A DNA stretch of 57,052 bases from Hymenochaete sp. R1 (lineage: Eukaryota > Basidiomycota > Agaricomycetes > Hymenochaetales > Hymenochaetaceae), in NCBI GenBank assembly GCA_019400425.1, contig JAFREE010000155.1, forward strand, positions 1-57,052, written 5' to 3'. The notes beneath the pieces are model-generated. The model had not been told where the DNA came from, did not search any database, and saw only the letters and a program-made list of their open reading frames with translations. Each line of letters starts with the position of its first letter. Positions within the stretch are counted from its first letter, which is position 1. Shown here piece by piece: positions 11,401 to 21,112 of the stretch. The translations under genes were made by a program, and so were the position numbers.

Positions 11401-12256
11401 GCTCGTGGATTTTGTGAACTTTTTGAGTCAGATCATGCATAAGCTCGGGACGCAGATCGCGGACGTGTTGACGCAGATGGTGATGCCGTTGCACGCGAGG
11501 ACGATGGAGATGTTGGCGGCGCCGGTGACGGGGACGGATGATAGGCTTGCGCACACGGATACGAAGAAGGCGTACATGACGTTTTTGAATAATGTTATGT
11601 CGAATAAGCTGCATGGTGTACTTCTGTCTGAAGGTGATTTTTCATTCTTGTCGCATATATTTCCAGGTATTGAACTGATAAACTTACATTCTGCAGAAAA
11701 CAAATCACAGTTCGTCCCCTTGTTAGAAAACGTCATCAGGTTCGCAGAGGATACTTCAGAACCTGCGTCACAGAAATTGGCATTCAACTTCCTTGGGCGG
11801 TGTGTACTGGTTTGGGGACAAGCCAACCCCGAGCTCGTCAACGGGGACGGCTCTCAAATCACCCAAGCTCTCCCTGGATTCGAATCCTTCATTTACGACC
11901 GCCTAGTCGCGCTGGCTTTCCGCGTCCCCTCGGACGCAACCTTCAACATCAAGGACGGGCAAATGCTTGTGGTTTGTATCTTTTCCCCCTCTAACAGAGC
12001 TCCCATCCAAACGTGTCTGACCTTTTCGCATTTTTTTCACCAGGTCGCCCACGAGATCGCTTCCTTTCTCCAAATTGTCTCCAAAGCGCGCGGAGACGAG
12101 GGCTTCCGCTTCCTCGTCGCCGCGTTCCTCCCTTCACAAGGCTGTCCGCCTGATACCGCTGTCGATTTCGCTACGAAACTCCGTGATCTGGATAATAGAA
12201 GCTTCAAAAAATACTTCACGGATTTCATACGCGCGTCTAAATCGGAATCTTCGTGA
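8499..12256 (+). CDS. LOS1: Exportin-T, tRNA nuclear exporter (Los1/XPOT)
   Basis: Importin-beta-like HEAT-repeat karyopherin of about 1072 residues, a normal length for Los1/Xpot. It exports mature tRNA from the nucleus with Ran-GTP. Ten exons fit frame: 8499-8835, 8910-9341, 9392-9717, 9774-9914, 9969-10133, 10188-10365, 10417-10672, 10738-11633, 11697-11971 and 12044-12256. Diagnostic stretches are MSDLEQIEKAILVASDP at the start, LRNKFSHTLTLFFLCTYLEQ, EQWPSFFTDLFTLI, FLADPYDDTTTTIFP, NNAPEQVRVEALSML, MFYLFQKFIKED, and the C-terminal VDFATKLRDLDNRSFKKYFT. The ATG at 8499 is the first in its frame. The last two introns (63 and 72 nt) are multiples of three without stops and could be misread as coding. 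Head-to-head with palA. Confidence 0.9.
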
Positions 12257-12889
12257 CGGCTGTTCCATTCGTTCGTGTCTTTCCTTTCCTTACCCTTCTT
12301 CTACGCTTTCGATTCTGTCTGCGTTCCTTTCCTACGTTCGTTACGCTGTTTTGCTTTCGGAAGATTCGGTACGCGAAAAGGAAAATGGGGGAATAGCTTG
12401 ATGCTTTGATTAAGGTTCCGTACTTTTCCTTTCATCCAGGTCCGGGCGGAATGCAGTTTGCCCTTCCGGATTTAGACTCAGACCCACAAAAAGCTTTCGT
12501 CGACTTCTTCCGCTAACCTTCTCAACTCATGTCAATGTATAAACTTGCATATATTTTCCCCGCATTCTCCTTGTTTTCGAGTTATGGTCGGTGTTTTATT
12601 GTAGAAAAGAATCCTTAAGTTGCGAGGAGAATAAAAGCTTGGGAGCAGGCGCAGAGTATATCCAAATGGTCTTCTATAGTGAGGGTTTGATAAATGATTT
12701 GTATGAAATGTGCTTCTCTTTAGAGACGTCTTGTGTTTGGAACAAAGAAACGGTTGGGAAATGAGTCAGTTTGGATCGGCAAATCCGATGAATGTGTGGC
12801 GTGGACCGCACGCGCGACCACTTATGGCTTTGAGGAAACACGCACGTACACCTGAGCAAGGAACGTCGACTACAGTTCTATAGTTCGTC
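12257..12889. other. LOS1 3' region and CUL3 promoter
   Basis: 633 bp between two genes in tandem. It should hold the LOS1 3' untranslated region and the CUL3 promoter. No RNA gene or repeat was recognised. Confidence 0.45.
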
Positions 12890-15800
12890 ATGTCAGCTCG
12901 TAAGCCGCAAAAAGTGTCTATTATCGTAAAATAACGCGCTCTAAAATCTCCCAACAGTGCCGCGAAAGGTAAAGACGAAGATTGTGAGTTGCACTTCATC
13001 CATGTTGCTCATGACACGCCCATGACCACGTTCGCTCACTTGCATTCACTTCACAGAAACCACCGCGAAAGGTATATACTCTACCAAGCACCCCCTGAAC
13101 CCAATAAAATCTGACTTACCAGCGCTCAGCAAGGTCCAGACACAAACATCCAGGAAACATGGCAAAAGCTCAAAGACGCCATCCGCGAAATTCACAACCA
13201 CAACGCAGCCACGCTCTCCTTCGAGGCCAACTATCGCTACGCGTACAATATGGTCCTGCACAAGCAGGGCGGACAGCTGTATGAAGGCGTGAAAGAGCTT
13301 GTGTCGGAGAATATCGAGGAGCTCGCGAGGACGCAGGTGAAGCCGGCGTTTCCGTCATCGGCGGTGAGCAGGGAGGCGGACCCGGCGCAGAAGAGCCAGG
13401 AGGTGGATCGGTTCTTGGTTGCACTGCGCAGTAGCTGGGACGATCATATTAGCAGCATGTCGAAGCTGAGAGATATTCTCAAGTATATGGTGTGTGTACC
13501 AACTTGAAGAACGTCGAGAGAAGCTCGCTGACACTGATACCGCTACGTCTAGGATCGCGCGTACAGCCCGGCAGAGGGCGTTCCCGTCATATACGAGGCA
13601 GGCATAGACCTCTACCTCAAACAAATGATCCGTCCGCCCGTGAACGAATATGTTGTCGACGCCATTCTCGATCAAATCCAAATTGACCGCGAAGGCTACG
13701 CGATCAATAGGTCGTCCCTCAAAAATTGTATCGACATCCTTACGACGTTACAGTACGACACGGACAAGGGGCTGGTGTCGGTATATCGACACGATGTTGA
13801 GCCGGCCGTGTTGAGGGAAAGCACGCGTTTCTATGAAAGTGAAGGAGAAAAGTTGCTTGCGTCTTGTGATGCTACAGAATATCTGCGACGGGTGAGATGT
13901 TTGAGAAATTTCAAGGGGGGTATAACTTAATAGTATCATGGACGACAGGTAGAAGCGCGTTTCATGCAAGAAGAAGCTCGAGCCATTCATTACCTCTCCG
14001 TCCGCACAGCAGCTTCCTTACGCGATATCCTCAAAGATACGCTATTGACCCCTCACTTATCAAACATCATAACGAAACCAAACTCTGGACTGGATAGTAT
14101 GATTGACCTTGACCGGACAGAAGACCTTGCAAGGTTATATCGTCTCTGCAGCATGGTCCCGATTGGTCTCCAGGTTCTAAAATCTGCATTAAAAACTTCG
14201 ATTCTTCGGAGGGGTACAGACATTAATCAAGCTTGCGAATCCGAAGCCGTTACAGGAGGAGAGCCGGAAGCTTCGGATGTCAAAGGGAAGGGAAAAGCGA
14301 AGAGCTCGGCTTTGACGAGTACAGATGTAGCTTCGAAATGGGTTGAGGACGTGCTGAATTTAAAGGACCGCTTTGATAAGATATGGATTCATTGCTTTGA
14401 CACTAATAGGGAAGTTGAAACGACGTGTAATGAAGTGGGTCATCTGATTTTTGTCCCTTTATGAGCCTCCCTAACTTGAATAACGTTGGTATTGTGTAGG
14501 CCTTCTCCCTGTTTGTCAACCGGAAGAAGCAGTCGGCCGAGTTCATCTCCTTATTCATTGATGAAAACTTAAAAAAGGGTCTCAAAGGCGTATGCTCCTC
14601 CTTTGTCAATGCATTGTCAGAAGCTAACGGTGTCATCCCATCATAGAAAACCGATCAAGAAGTCGACTCAGTGCTCGACAAAAGCATTATCATCTTCCGA
14701 TATGTCAGCGACAAAGACATGTTCGAACGCTACTACAAATCACATCTTTCAAAAAGGCTGCTCAACAACAGATCTGTGTCAGAAGATGCTGAACGTGGCA
14801 TGCTGGCGAAGCTCAAAATCGAATGTGGATTCCATTTCACTCAGAAGCTTGAGGGCATGTTTACAGACATGAAAGTATCGGCAGACACAACGAGAGCTTA
14901 CCAGAAGCACGTTTCTGATAACGGTTCTGTGAGTGGTCCACTGCACGTTACGATAACGATTATCGATTCAACTCAATTACTCTCAGAAGCCCGAGATTGA
15001 GATGTCCGTTACTGTGTTGACGTCCAACGCCTGGCCAAACAGTCTAACGCAGGCCCCTCCTACTTGCAACTTACCCCAGCTAATGCTGAAATCATCGAAG
15101 TCGTTCGAAATGTTTTATTTGTCAAGACATCAAGGGCGAAAGATTACATGGCAACTTGCACTTGGAAACGCTGATGTGAAAGTTGCTTTCCACAAGCGGG
15201 CACATGACCTTAACGTCTCAACACTCGCTTTGGTCATATTGTTACTGTTCCAAGATATGAAGGATGATGAGTTTCTCACTTACGAGGTAAGACCTAGAAA
15301 GACTAGCGAGTTAATCTACAGTCTGATATTTATGAAGGAAATTCGAAATTCAACCGGTCTCGACGATAGCACCCTCAAACGACACCTCCAATCACTTGCC
15401 TGTGCAAAGTTCAAGATTCTGAAAAAGCATCCACCTTCTCGAGATGTGAATGATGAAGACTCGTTTTCCTTCAATTCGGACTTCTCGTCCCCATTGCAAC
15501 GGATCAAAATCAACACGATCTCGGCATCTACGAAAGTGGAGACTGAGGAAGAGCGGAAAGAAACACGGTCCCGTGTTGATGAGGAAAGGAAGGTGCAGAC
15601 TGACGTAAGCCTCTTCCTGCGTATTTTCTTACTCGAGCTGAACACAGTTGTTTTGAAGGCGTGTGTTGTCCGCATAATGAAGAATAGGAAACATATGACA
15701 CATAACGATTTGGTCAACGAGACGACCCGTCAACTCTCGAGTAGATTCCACCCACAGCCGCTCGATATCAAAAAGCGGATTGAACATCTCATTGAGGTAT

Positions 15801-15956
15801 GTTGTTTTAGCTCTTCATTCCTCGAAACGTTGCTCATTTTTGACGCAGGAAGATTTCTTGGAAAGGTGTCCCGATCGGACGTCCTATAATTATTTAGTAC
15901 GTCGCGTTCAAGGCTCCCTTGCCGTATACAATTAACGAGTCTTCTCGCAGGCATAA
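12890..15956 (+). CDS. CUL3: Cullin-3, scaffold of BTB-type ubiquitin ligases
   Basis: About 789 residues, close to human CUL3. Cullin-3 joins BTB-domain substrate adaptors at its N-terminus to the Rbx1/E2 module at its C-terminus. Thirteen exons fit frame: 12890-12913, 12969-12983, 13057-13071, 13130-13489, 13553-13891, 13949-14434, 14500-14589, 14647-14928, 14987-15286, 15338-15604, 15659-15796, 15849-15896 and 15951-15956. Diagnostic pieces are LSFEANYRYAYNMVLHK near the N-terminus, VFSLFVNRK-like AFSLFVNRKKQSAEFIS, FERYYKSHLSKRLL (cullin homology signature), and the neddylation segment CVVRIMKNRKHMTHNDL, where the Lys of RIMK is the expected NEDD8 site. A basic leader MSARKPQK-VKTKI-KPPRK is assembled from microexons. 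The C-terminus YNYLA, typical of cullins (YLA/YVA), needs a last exon coding only Ala and the stop. Confidence 0.92.
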
Positions 15957-16336
15957 AATTCTGTATATTGTAACAATACATTGTGGAACAATGTACACGA
16001 CCCACGCAAGCAGTATAGCGGTACTCACACTAATTAATGTCTGAGTCGTTTTACTGAGATATAAACTATTTGACTTGCGCCTTGGCTGATTCCAATTCGA
16101 GAGACCGTACGCCGACGCGCAGATAGGTCATGACATCCATTGATCTTTGCGGGCAGTCTACTATAGCTACTAACAAGCATCATGGTTTTCTCAGATATCG
16201 GTACATTGTCCGTGTAGAACTGAAAACGATTGCAGTCGCATACACAAAGTCCCATTGATTAAAAACGAAAGAGTCCATGAGTCCAAGAAGTGGAAAGAAT
16301 GAAGGTAGAATTCTACGGAGTGTTGGCACGACTCAA
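15957..16336. other. Convergent intergenic region
   Basis: 380 bp between the ends of CUL3 and the secreted-protein gene. Presumably two 3' untranslated regions. Nothing else seen. Confidence 0.5.
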
Positions 16337-17164
16337 TCAGAACAGCCTGAACCTCGCTGTCTTGGTCTCCGTCTGAAAAGATTATTCGGTCAGCGTGGTT
16401 CTACATCAAAAGACATCGCAATCGAACTTACGCTATTCGACGCAGCTTCTTCAGCCTGTTTCTTTGCCGCTCCGACTGACTCAGGAGAGGTAGTGTCGTT
16501 CCAGTTGTCGCCTCCAACGACGACAGAGCTATTTCCGACGCTCGTTCCGTTAAAGCCAAGATTGTCCTTGCTCAGCGAACCGTCCGAGCCCATGATCTGG
16601 CCGATCATGCTTGCTACGCTATTGTCATAAGCAGCTTGCTTGCCCGAGGAGCGACCAATATCATTGCCAAAGGAGCTGATCACACTGGAAGCTTGTTGGA
16701 GGACCACAGTCTGCACTTCAACTTCGCAGACCTGTTCAAGAAGGACGCTGTTATATGTTATAAATATGAAGTTCTGAAACGCTTGCTTAGATACGCGACG
16801 GAGAGCTTACCGTTTCATGACTTCCATCAGCACAACGATCTTCTGCTGAACAACTTCGATAGCCTGGGTCTGACAAACAACTTGCTTCTCTTGGACGATG
16901 ACCGTCTGGACATTCTGCGAGCTGTCGAAGTTGCCTTGGCCAAAGAAGTCATCAAAGTTGCTCATCGATTGCAGGCCCATATAGTTATTGAAAGATACGG
17001 GGTCTTCGCGGCGCGCTGACGGATCGATGTGAGTGATTTGTTCAAAAATACAGGATGTTGTAATACTCACCGATGTCGACAGATGGCCAGTAGGAAATGG
17101 GCTTCGCAACCGCACTGGTGGCAGCGAAGGCAAGCGCGACAACAGAGGAAAAAACGGAGTACAT
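16337..17164 (-). CDS. Small secreted protein of unknown function
   Basis: 216 residues in four exons: 17164-17071, 17015-16811, 16747-16432 and 16372-16337. The N-terminus MYSVFSSVVALAFAATSAVA is a clear signal peptide with likely cleavage after AVA, so the product is secreted or wall-bound. The mature protein has a Ser/Asn-Phe-rich start (SFNNYMGLQSMSNFDDFFG), then a Gln/Val-rich segment with regularly spaced VQ..V patterns (QNVQTVIVQEKQVVCQTQ, QKIVVLMEVMKR), then a C-terminal part with GSDGSLSKDNLGF and NWNDTTSPESV. Only two cysteines remain in the mature chain, unlike cysteine-rich effectors or hydrophobins. From memory, similar secreted proteins are widespread in Agaricomycetes without assigned function. 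No enzyme motif is seen. Confidence 0.8.
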
Positions 17165-18764
17165 TTTCAGATGTCGGTCTGGTTCTGATCTGGAGTACGT
17201 CAATAAGTTGGTGGGCATCCCATTAAAAAAAATAAGACCCACCAAGGGCTCAACCCGAAAGATAGGTAAATGACAGGAAGAACGAAAGGGTAATGGATAA
17301 AGATAGTTTTGACAAAAAGAATGCGAAGAGAAAGCGAAGGGGAAGGTGAAAAGGAGCAAAAGGCAACCAGGCCGGAGAAACCTCACAAAAACAAAGAACG
17401 AAGGGACAAAGACGCAAAAGGGGGTCAGGCTATCTCTGTGTCCGACCTCCCCATCCTCCTTAAGAGCTCTCTCAGAGTGAGCAGGGTGCGCGTGTTCTGG
17501 TATCCGTCGGCGTCTATGGGCTTGGCACGATCCCAAAATAATGGTACTGGGAGCGCTTGCTCTTTGGGTGTTTAGTCGGTAAAGTCGGTCGTCTTGGTTT
17601 CGGAAAGAATGAGAAATGAGGGATGGCTGTGAGTGCAACGGATCCTTGCAACTTTTGTAGGACGAAGCCGCGGTGTCGTTAGAAGCGGGTCCGTTGGATT
17701 GGGTCGGAGTAACGCTGTGGCGTACTCCATAGTTCATGTGTCTCTTCTCTATATTTTGAGCAGCGCGGTATATTATCCATTGTACATCTACTCTACGTTT
17801 GAGCTGTAGTAGCCGATGATCAGGCTTTCGACACCTCCTTTCGAAGACGTCTTTGTTAGGAGAAAGCCTCAGCCTTCGTCAAACACGAACATTGAGGTAA
17901 AGCTTCCCACGTCGAAGCTCGTGCCAATCATATCTAAAAGCTTCCACTATATCGTGTATCTCCTGTAGTTCTCTAAGAACAGGGCGAGCATCTTCCACAC
18001 AGCGCACCTGACCACAGTTCAGCGTTCTTCGTAGGTCGCTCATACCGACCGTTGCGCCGTGCGCCTCCGAAGACGCCGAGACGGGGTCTTGCCGAGCCCG
18101 CCTTACCCACGAGCGCACGTTGCCATTCCGTTGCATACGGCGCGTGGTCGTCAAGGATCTGATCTAGCGTTCTGAATCAATCGTCGAGTTGAATTCTTTG
18201 GGAAAGTCGGAGGGATGGTACTGATGTTTTAGATTAGCGTCGTTGACGTTTTTGAAGCAGGAGCAGGTTCTATTGACAAAATGATCGATAAATGCTTCGC
18301 CATCTCACCTTCAAGTCATTTGAGGGATAGAACTCCGAAGCATTCACTCGAGAGTCTTTGCCATTTGAAAGACTACTCTCAAACTGCATTTGAAAGCGAA
18401 GCTGTGGATATACGTGCCTGTTGCAAAAATAGTCTCAATATTTTAGGACGCATATGAAATATCGGTCGTTCGTTGATATGATCAAATTGTACGCCTCCCA
18501 AGGTAACCGGTGGCTGAAGCCTATACCAAATGCCTCATGCAATGGCATCGGACCCTCACTGCGAACAAAACATGATCCCTGTCTTGTCTCTGAATCTCTG
18601 GGGAAAACTCGAAGTTCCCATCGTCGCTGGCATTGAAGCCGAAAATATGGCGTGTGGACAGACAAGAAAGGGATTGTGGTGAAGTCCAGGTAACGGATAC
18701 GTTCCAGATTAAGTTCGATACCCTGAGTGTAGTACAAATAGAGAAGCGTCTTAATGAAGTTATG
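17165..18764. other. Intergenic, 1.6 kb
   Basis: Holds the promoter of the secreted-protein gene (17165 to about 17800) and the 3' region of the DnaJ gene. It includes an open frame on the minus strand at 17879-18154 (91 codons, no ATG at its start) with an EIHDIVEAFRYDW segment. That frame looks protein-like but has no recognisable domain and no clear exon partners. Confidence 0.35.
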
Positions 18765-20380
18765 CTATAACTCATCCTTTCCATGTCCCGTATCGGATGG
18801 GTGAAACGCAGCGCTCAGTCCTAGCAAGCGAATCATCATATTCTGTCAGCCAGGCAACTAAACGCATGGGAGAATTCGCTCACGTTTCCTCAGGTCTGAC
18901 TTCATCTCTGTGGGTAAGATAACGGTATACTCGACGAAAAGGTCACCAAAGCTGCTGGTACCAAATACGGGCATCCCTTCGCCTTTTAGCACCTGTACGA
19001 AGCCAGGTTGAGTAGTGCCTTCTCGTCTGAGAGTCACTATGTGCCCGTCGAGATGGGTTAAATTTCGCTCAAAACCTAGCAGTGCCTTTCAAGATAAATC
19101 AGTAACAAAATGGGCCGTAAAAGAATCTAGACTGCTCTAACCTCGTCGACCCCGATGACCTGCTTCCAATACAGGCTGCTCTCTTTCCTTCTCCATCCAC
19201 CTCCCTCCCTCCGACTCCTTATCCTCAGCACCACATCGCCTGCTTCCCAATCCGGACTCTCGTCACCTTCGCCCTCGAAGACGACTTCGTGTCCTTCCGG
19301 CATCCCTCGTTCTACCTCTAATGTATAATGCGCCGTATGATCTAGGATTTTCTGGCCATTACAATGCGGACATTTGCGCGCGATAATCTTACCCCGCCCG
19401 CCGCAATCAGTGCAGGAAGCTTGTGACTGTGCGAACATGCCAGGCCAAATTTGCTGTCGGACGACTTTGACACCAGCGCCGCCACAGGCGGAGCAGGCAT
19501 GAATGTCGGAGTCAGATGCGGCGCCAGAGCCGCGGCAGTGGTCACAGAGGACTTTCTTCTTGATCATGAACTACGGAGAAGGTAGGTATTAAGCTTCAAA
19601 CTACTGTAAGCAGGACGTACGTCTATGCTTGCACCAGTATACCTGATTTGCTAATGTCAGAGCTGAAGGATGATAAGTATATTTAAATCTGATACTCACA
19701 TGTCAGCTAAAGAAACTTCAAACTCGGTGAGAGAAGTTGGTCCTTTGCGAACCTGGTCATGGTGTTGATCTGGCGCCTTTATGAGCAGCCATAATAGGAA
19801 AGTAAAGATTCAGCTCACGGCCTCCGAAGAAGTTCGCAAACATATCAAACGGATTAGCATGCTGCTGCCCGCCCTCATGTGCTTTCAACCCTTCCTGTGA
19901 AGAGTTTTAAGTAAGGCATCTTTTGAACGCGAAACTGTCCGAATTACCTCGCCATGACGGTCGTATATTTGTCTTTTCTGTAAGCAATATACTTCAGTAA
20001 GCGCTGTAGAATCTTTGCGATATTATGGACGCATACCGTGTCATCTGACAGCACCTCGTAAGCTGCGGGAGTCATTAAGTCAGACGAATGAAGTCTTTTT
20101 AAAGTTGTAACGAACGTACCATGAGCGATCTCTACGAACTTCTCCTTTGCACCCTCTTCTTGGTTTCTATCCGGATGATACTTCTTGCTCAATTTTCTAT
20201 AAGCCTTTTTGATATCACCGTCCGAAGCTTGACGATGAACTAGTAAGCCAGATTCAGCAAAGGTTCTGTCCAAAAATAAGTAGATTAAGTATAACCTCCG
20301 AGAGTGTCGTAGAGGTCTGACGCGACGCAATAAGTTATACACAGCAATAGGACACAGAACGAAAAGAAGGAGAGAGGCAT
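18765..20380 (-). CDS. SCJ1: ER-lumenal DnaJ chaperone, Scj1/ERdj3 type, with KDEL
   Basis: 371 residues in ten exons: 20380-20296, 20239-20120, 20062-20037, 19977-19948, 19894-19819, 19769-19700, 19642-19621, 19570-19142, 19085-18884 and 18820-18765. The order is a signal peptide ([20 protein letters not shown]), a J domain starting SDLYDTLGV with [18 protein letters not shown], a short Gly/Phe region ([12 protein letters not shown]), and four zinc-binding repeats [24 protein letters not shown] and CPHCNGQK. A substrate-binding C-terminal domain follows, then the tail GHGKDEL. The HPD motif should stimulate the Hsp70 BiP/Kar2. KDEL is the ER retrieval signal. Length and order match yeast Scj1 and human ERdj3. 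The KDEL appears only when the short final exon is spliced in frame. A MITE sits 61 bp upstream of the ATG. Confidence 0.93.
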
Positions 20381-20433
20381 GGGCGAACGAGGACGCAGCC
20401 TGAAGCCAAAGAGATCTATGAGGTGGACTTCGA

Positions 20434-20441
20434 TGGGGAGC
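20434..20441. repeat. Target-site duplication, left copy
   Basis: TGGGGAGC directly before the MITE. It is identical to 20818-20825 on the other side. An 8-bp duplication is characteristic of hAT-superfamily transposition. Confidence 0.9.
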
Positions 20442-20474
20442 AGGACCAGTGAATATCCTCAGAGAGGCATCTGC
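20442..20474 (+). repeat. MITE left terminal inverted repeat
   Basis: 33 bp; 29 of 33 positions match the reverse complement of 20785-20817, and the first 17 are perfect. Confidence 0.9.
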
Positions 20475-20587
20475 AAAGGTCCACTTTCCTCCTTCCTTTT
20501 TAGGAAGGAGGCATCTGCAAAAGGTCCACCCACGGAGCCGGCAAAGTGCCCAAGGTCCGGACCTAAGGTCCACCCTCAGAGGCCTTG

Positions 20588-20628
20588 ACGGCCGAGATGT
20601 CTTGTCAAAGGTCCACCCTCTCGGCCGT
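20588..20628. repeat. Stem-loop inside the MITE
   Basis: ACGGCCGAGA at 20588-20597 is the perfect reverse complement of TCTCGGCCGT at 20619-20628, with a 21-nt loop containing one GGTCCAC copy. Confidence 0.85.
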
Positions 20629-20784
20629 CTACACTTCAACCTAGGGTGAATGACCGGTTCGAAGCAGTCATGTGACCGTGAGAGCGTAGAATTACTATAT
20701 ATGGTAGGTGAGGTCACTTACTTGTGGTCCACCTCCGGACACCCGGCCCGGCCGGTTGAGGTCCACCCCAGACCTCGATTTTCG

Positions 20785-20817
20785 GCAGATGCCTTCCCGG
20801 GGATATTCACTGGTCCT
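20785..20817 (-). repeat. MITE right terminal inverted repeat
   Basis: Reverse complement begins AGGACCAGTGAATATCC and then differs from the left end at four positions before a shared AGGCATCTGC. Confidence 0.9.
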
Positions 20818-20825
20818 TGGGGAGC
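20818..20825. repeat. Target-site duplication, right copy
   Basis: TGGGGAGC, identical to 20434-20441. Confidence 0.9.
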
Positions 20826-21112
20826 CCGTTTCAGCGACGTGTCCTGGACGCGTTTAGTCATGTGATGCTGCGAAATGATCGACACCAACTGTCGGCTGTT
20901 AGCCGGATTTGTTTAACCATTTCTCAGCAAAGCGCCGAGACAGCCGAGACCGGCTTAACCATCATCGGCCGTTCGCCGCCCACCGTGTGTTGTGTCTTCT
21001 CGGCGTCCGTCTCCTTCTCTCCCTCATAACTAATTCAATGAAGCCTTGACTTTCCTTTCCTTTACCCACATCGCTCTTCCCATTGCCCGTCGCCCTCGTG
21101 CATGGAATCATC
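20826..21112. promoter_or_regulatory. Intergenic between the MITE and the protease gene
   Basis: Shared upstream region of the minus-strand DnaJ gene and the plus-strand protease gene. It contains a palindromic ACGCGT at 20848-20853 besides the ACGT-core site. Confidence 0.4.
20836..20841. promoter_or_regulatory. ACGT-core motif (possible UPR-type bZIP site)
   Basis: GACGTG within GCGACGTGTCC. bZIP factors of the Hac1/XBP1 type bind ACGT-core sites, and ER DnaJ genes are typical unfolded-protein-response targets. The match is short and could be chance. It lies just beyond the MITE as seen from the DnaJ gene. Confidence 0.3.

Larger units (their letters stand above)
20442..20817. mobile_element. 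hAT-type MITE (non-autonomous DNA transposon), 376 bp
   Basis: Ends are imperfect terminal inverted repeats of 33 bp, the outer 17 bp (AGGACCAGTGAATATCC) matching perfectly. The element is flanked by a perfect 8-bp duplication TGGGGAGC. It has no coding capacity. Internally it carries six same-orientation copies of GGTCCAC (starting at 20478, 20523, 20567, 20610, 20726 and 20760) and a stem-loop at 20588-20628. Such subterminal repeats are typical transposase-binding sites in hAT elements. Intact ends and duplication suggest a fairly recent insertion. It lies in the promoter or 5' untranslated region of the DnaJ gene. Confidence 0.9.

Noticed and set aside
10718..12256. A single long frame of 512 codons across the LOS1 3' end
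   Set aside because: It starts inside an intron and runs through two stop-free introns (63 and 72 nt). Splice sites and the exportin reading give three exons instead.
15287..15337. Excess of stop-free introns of length 3n as evidence for retained-intron isoforms
   Set aside because: I count seven among about 95 inferred introns (LOS1 two, CUL3 two, F-box, BUB1, AKR). A rough expectation from length and stop frequency is at least as many, so there is no excess.
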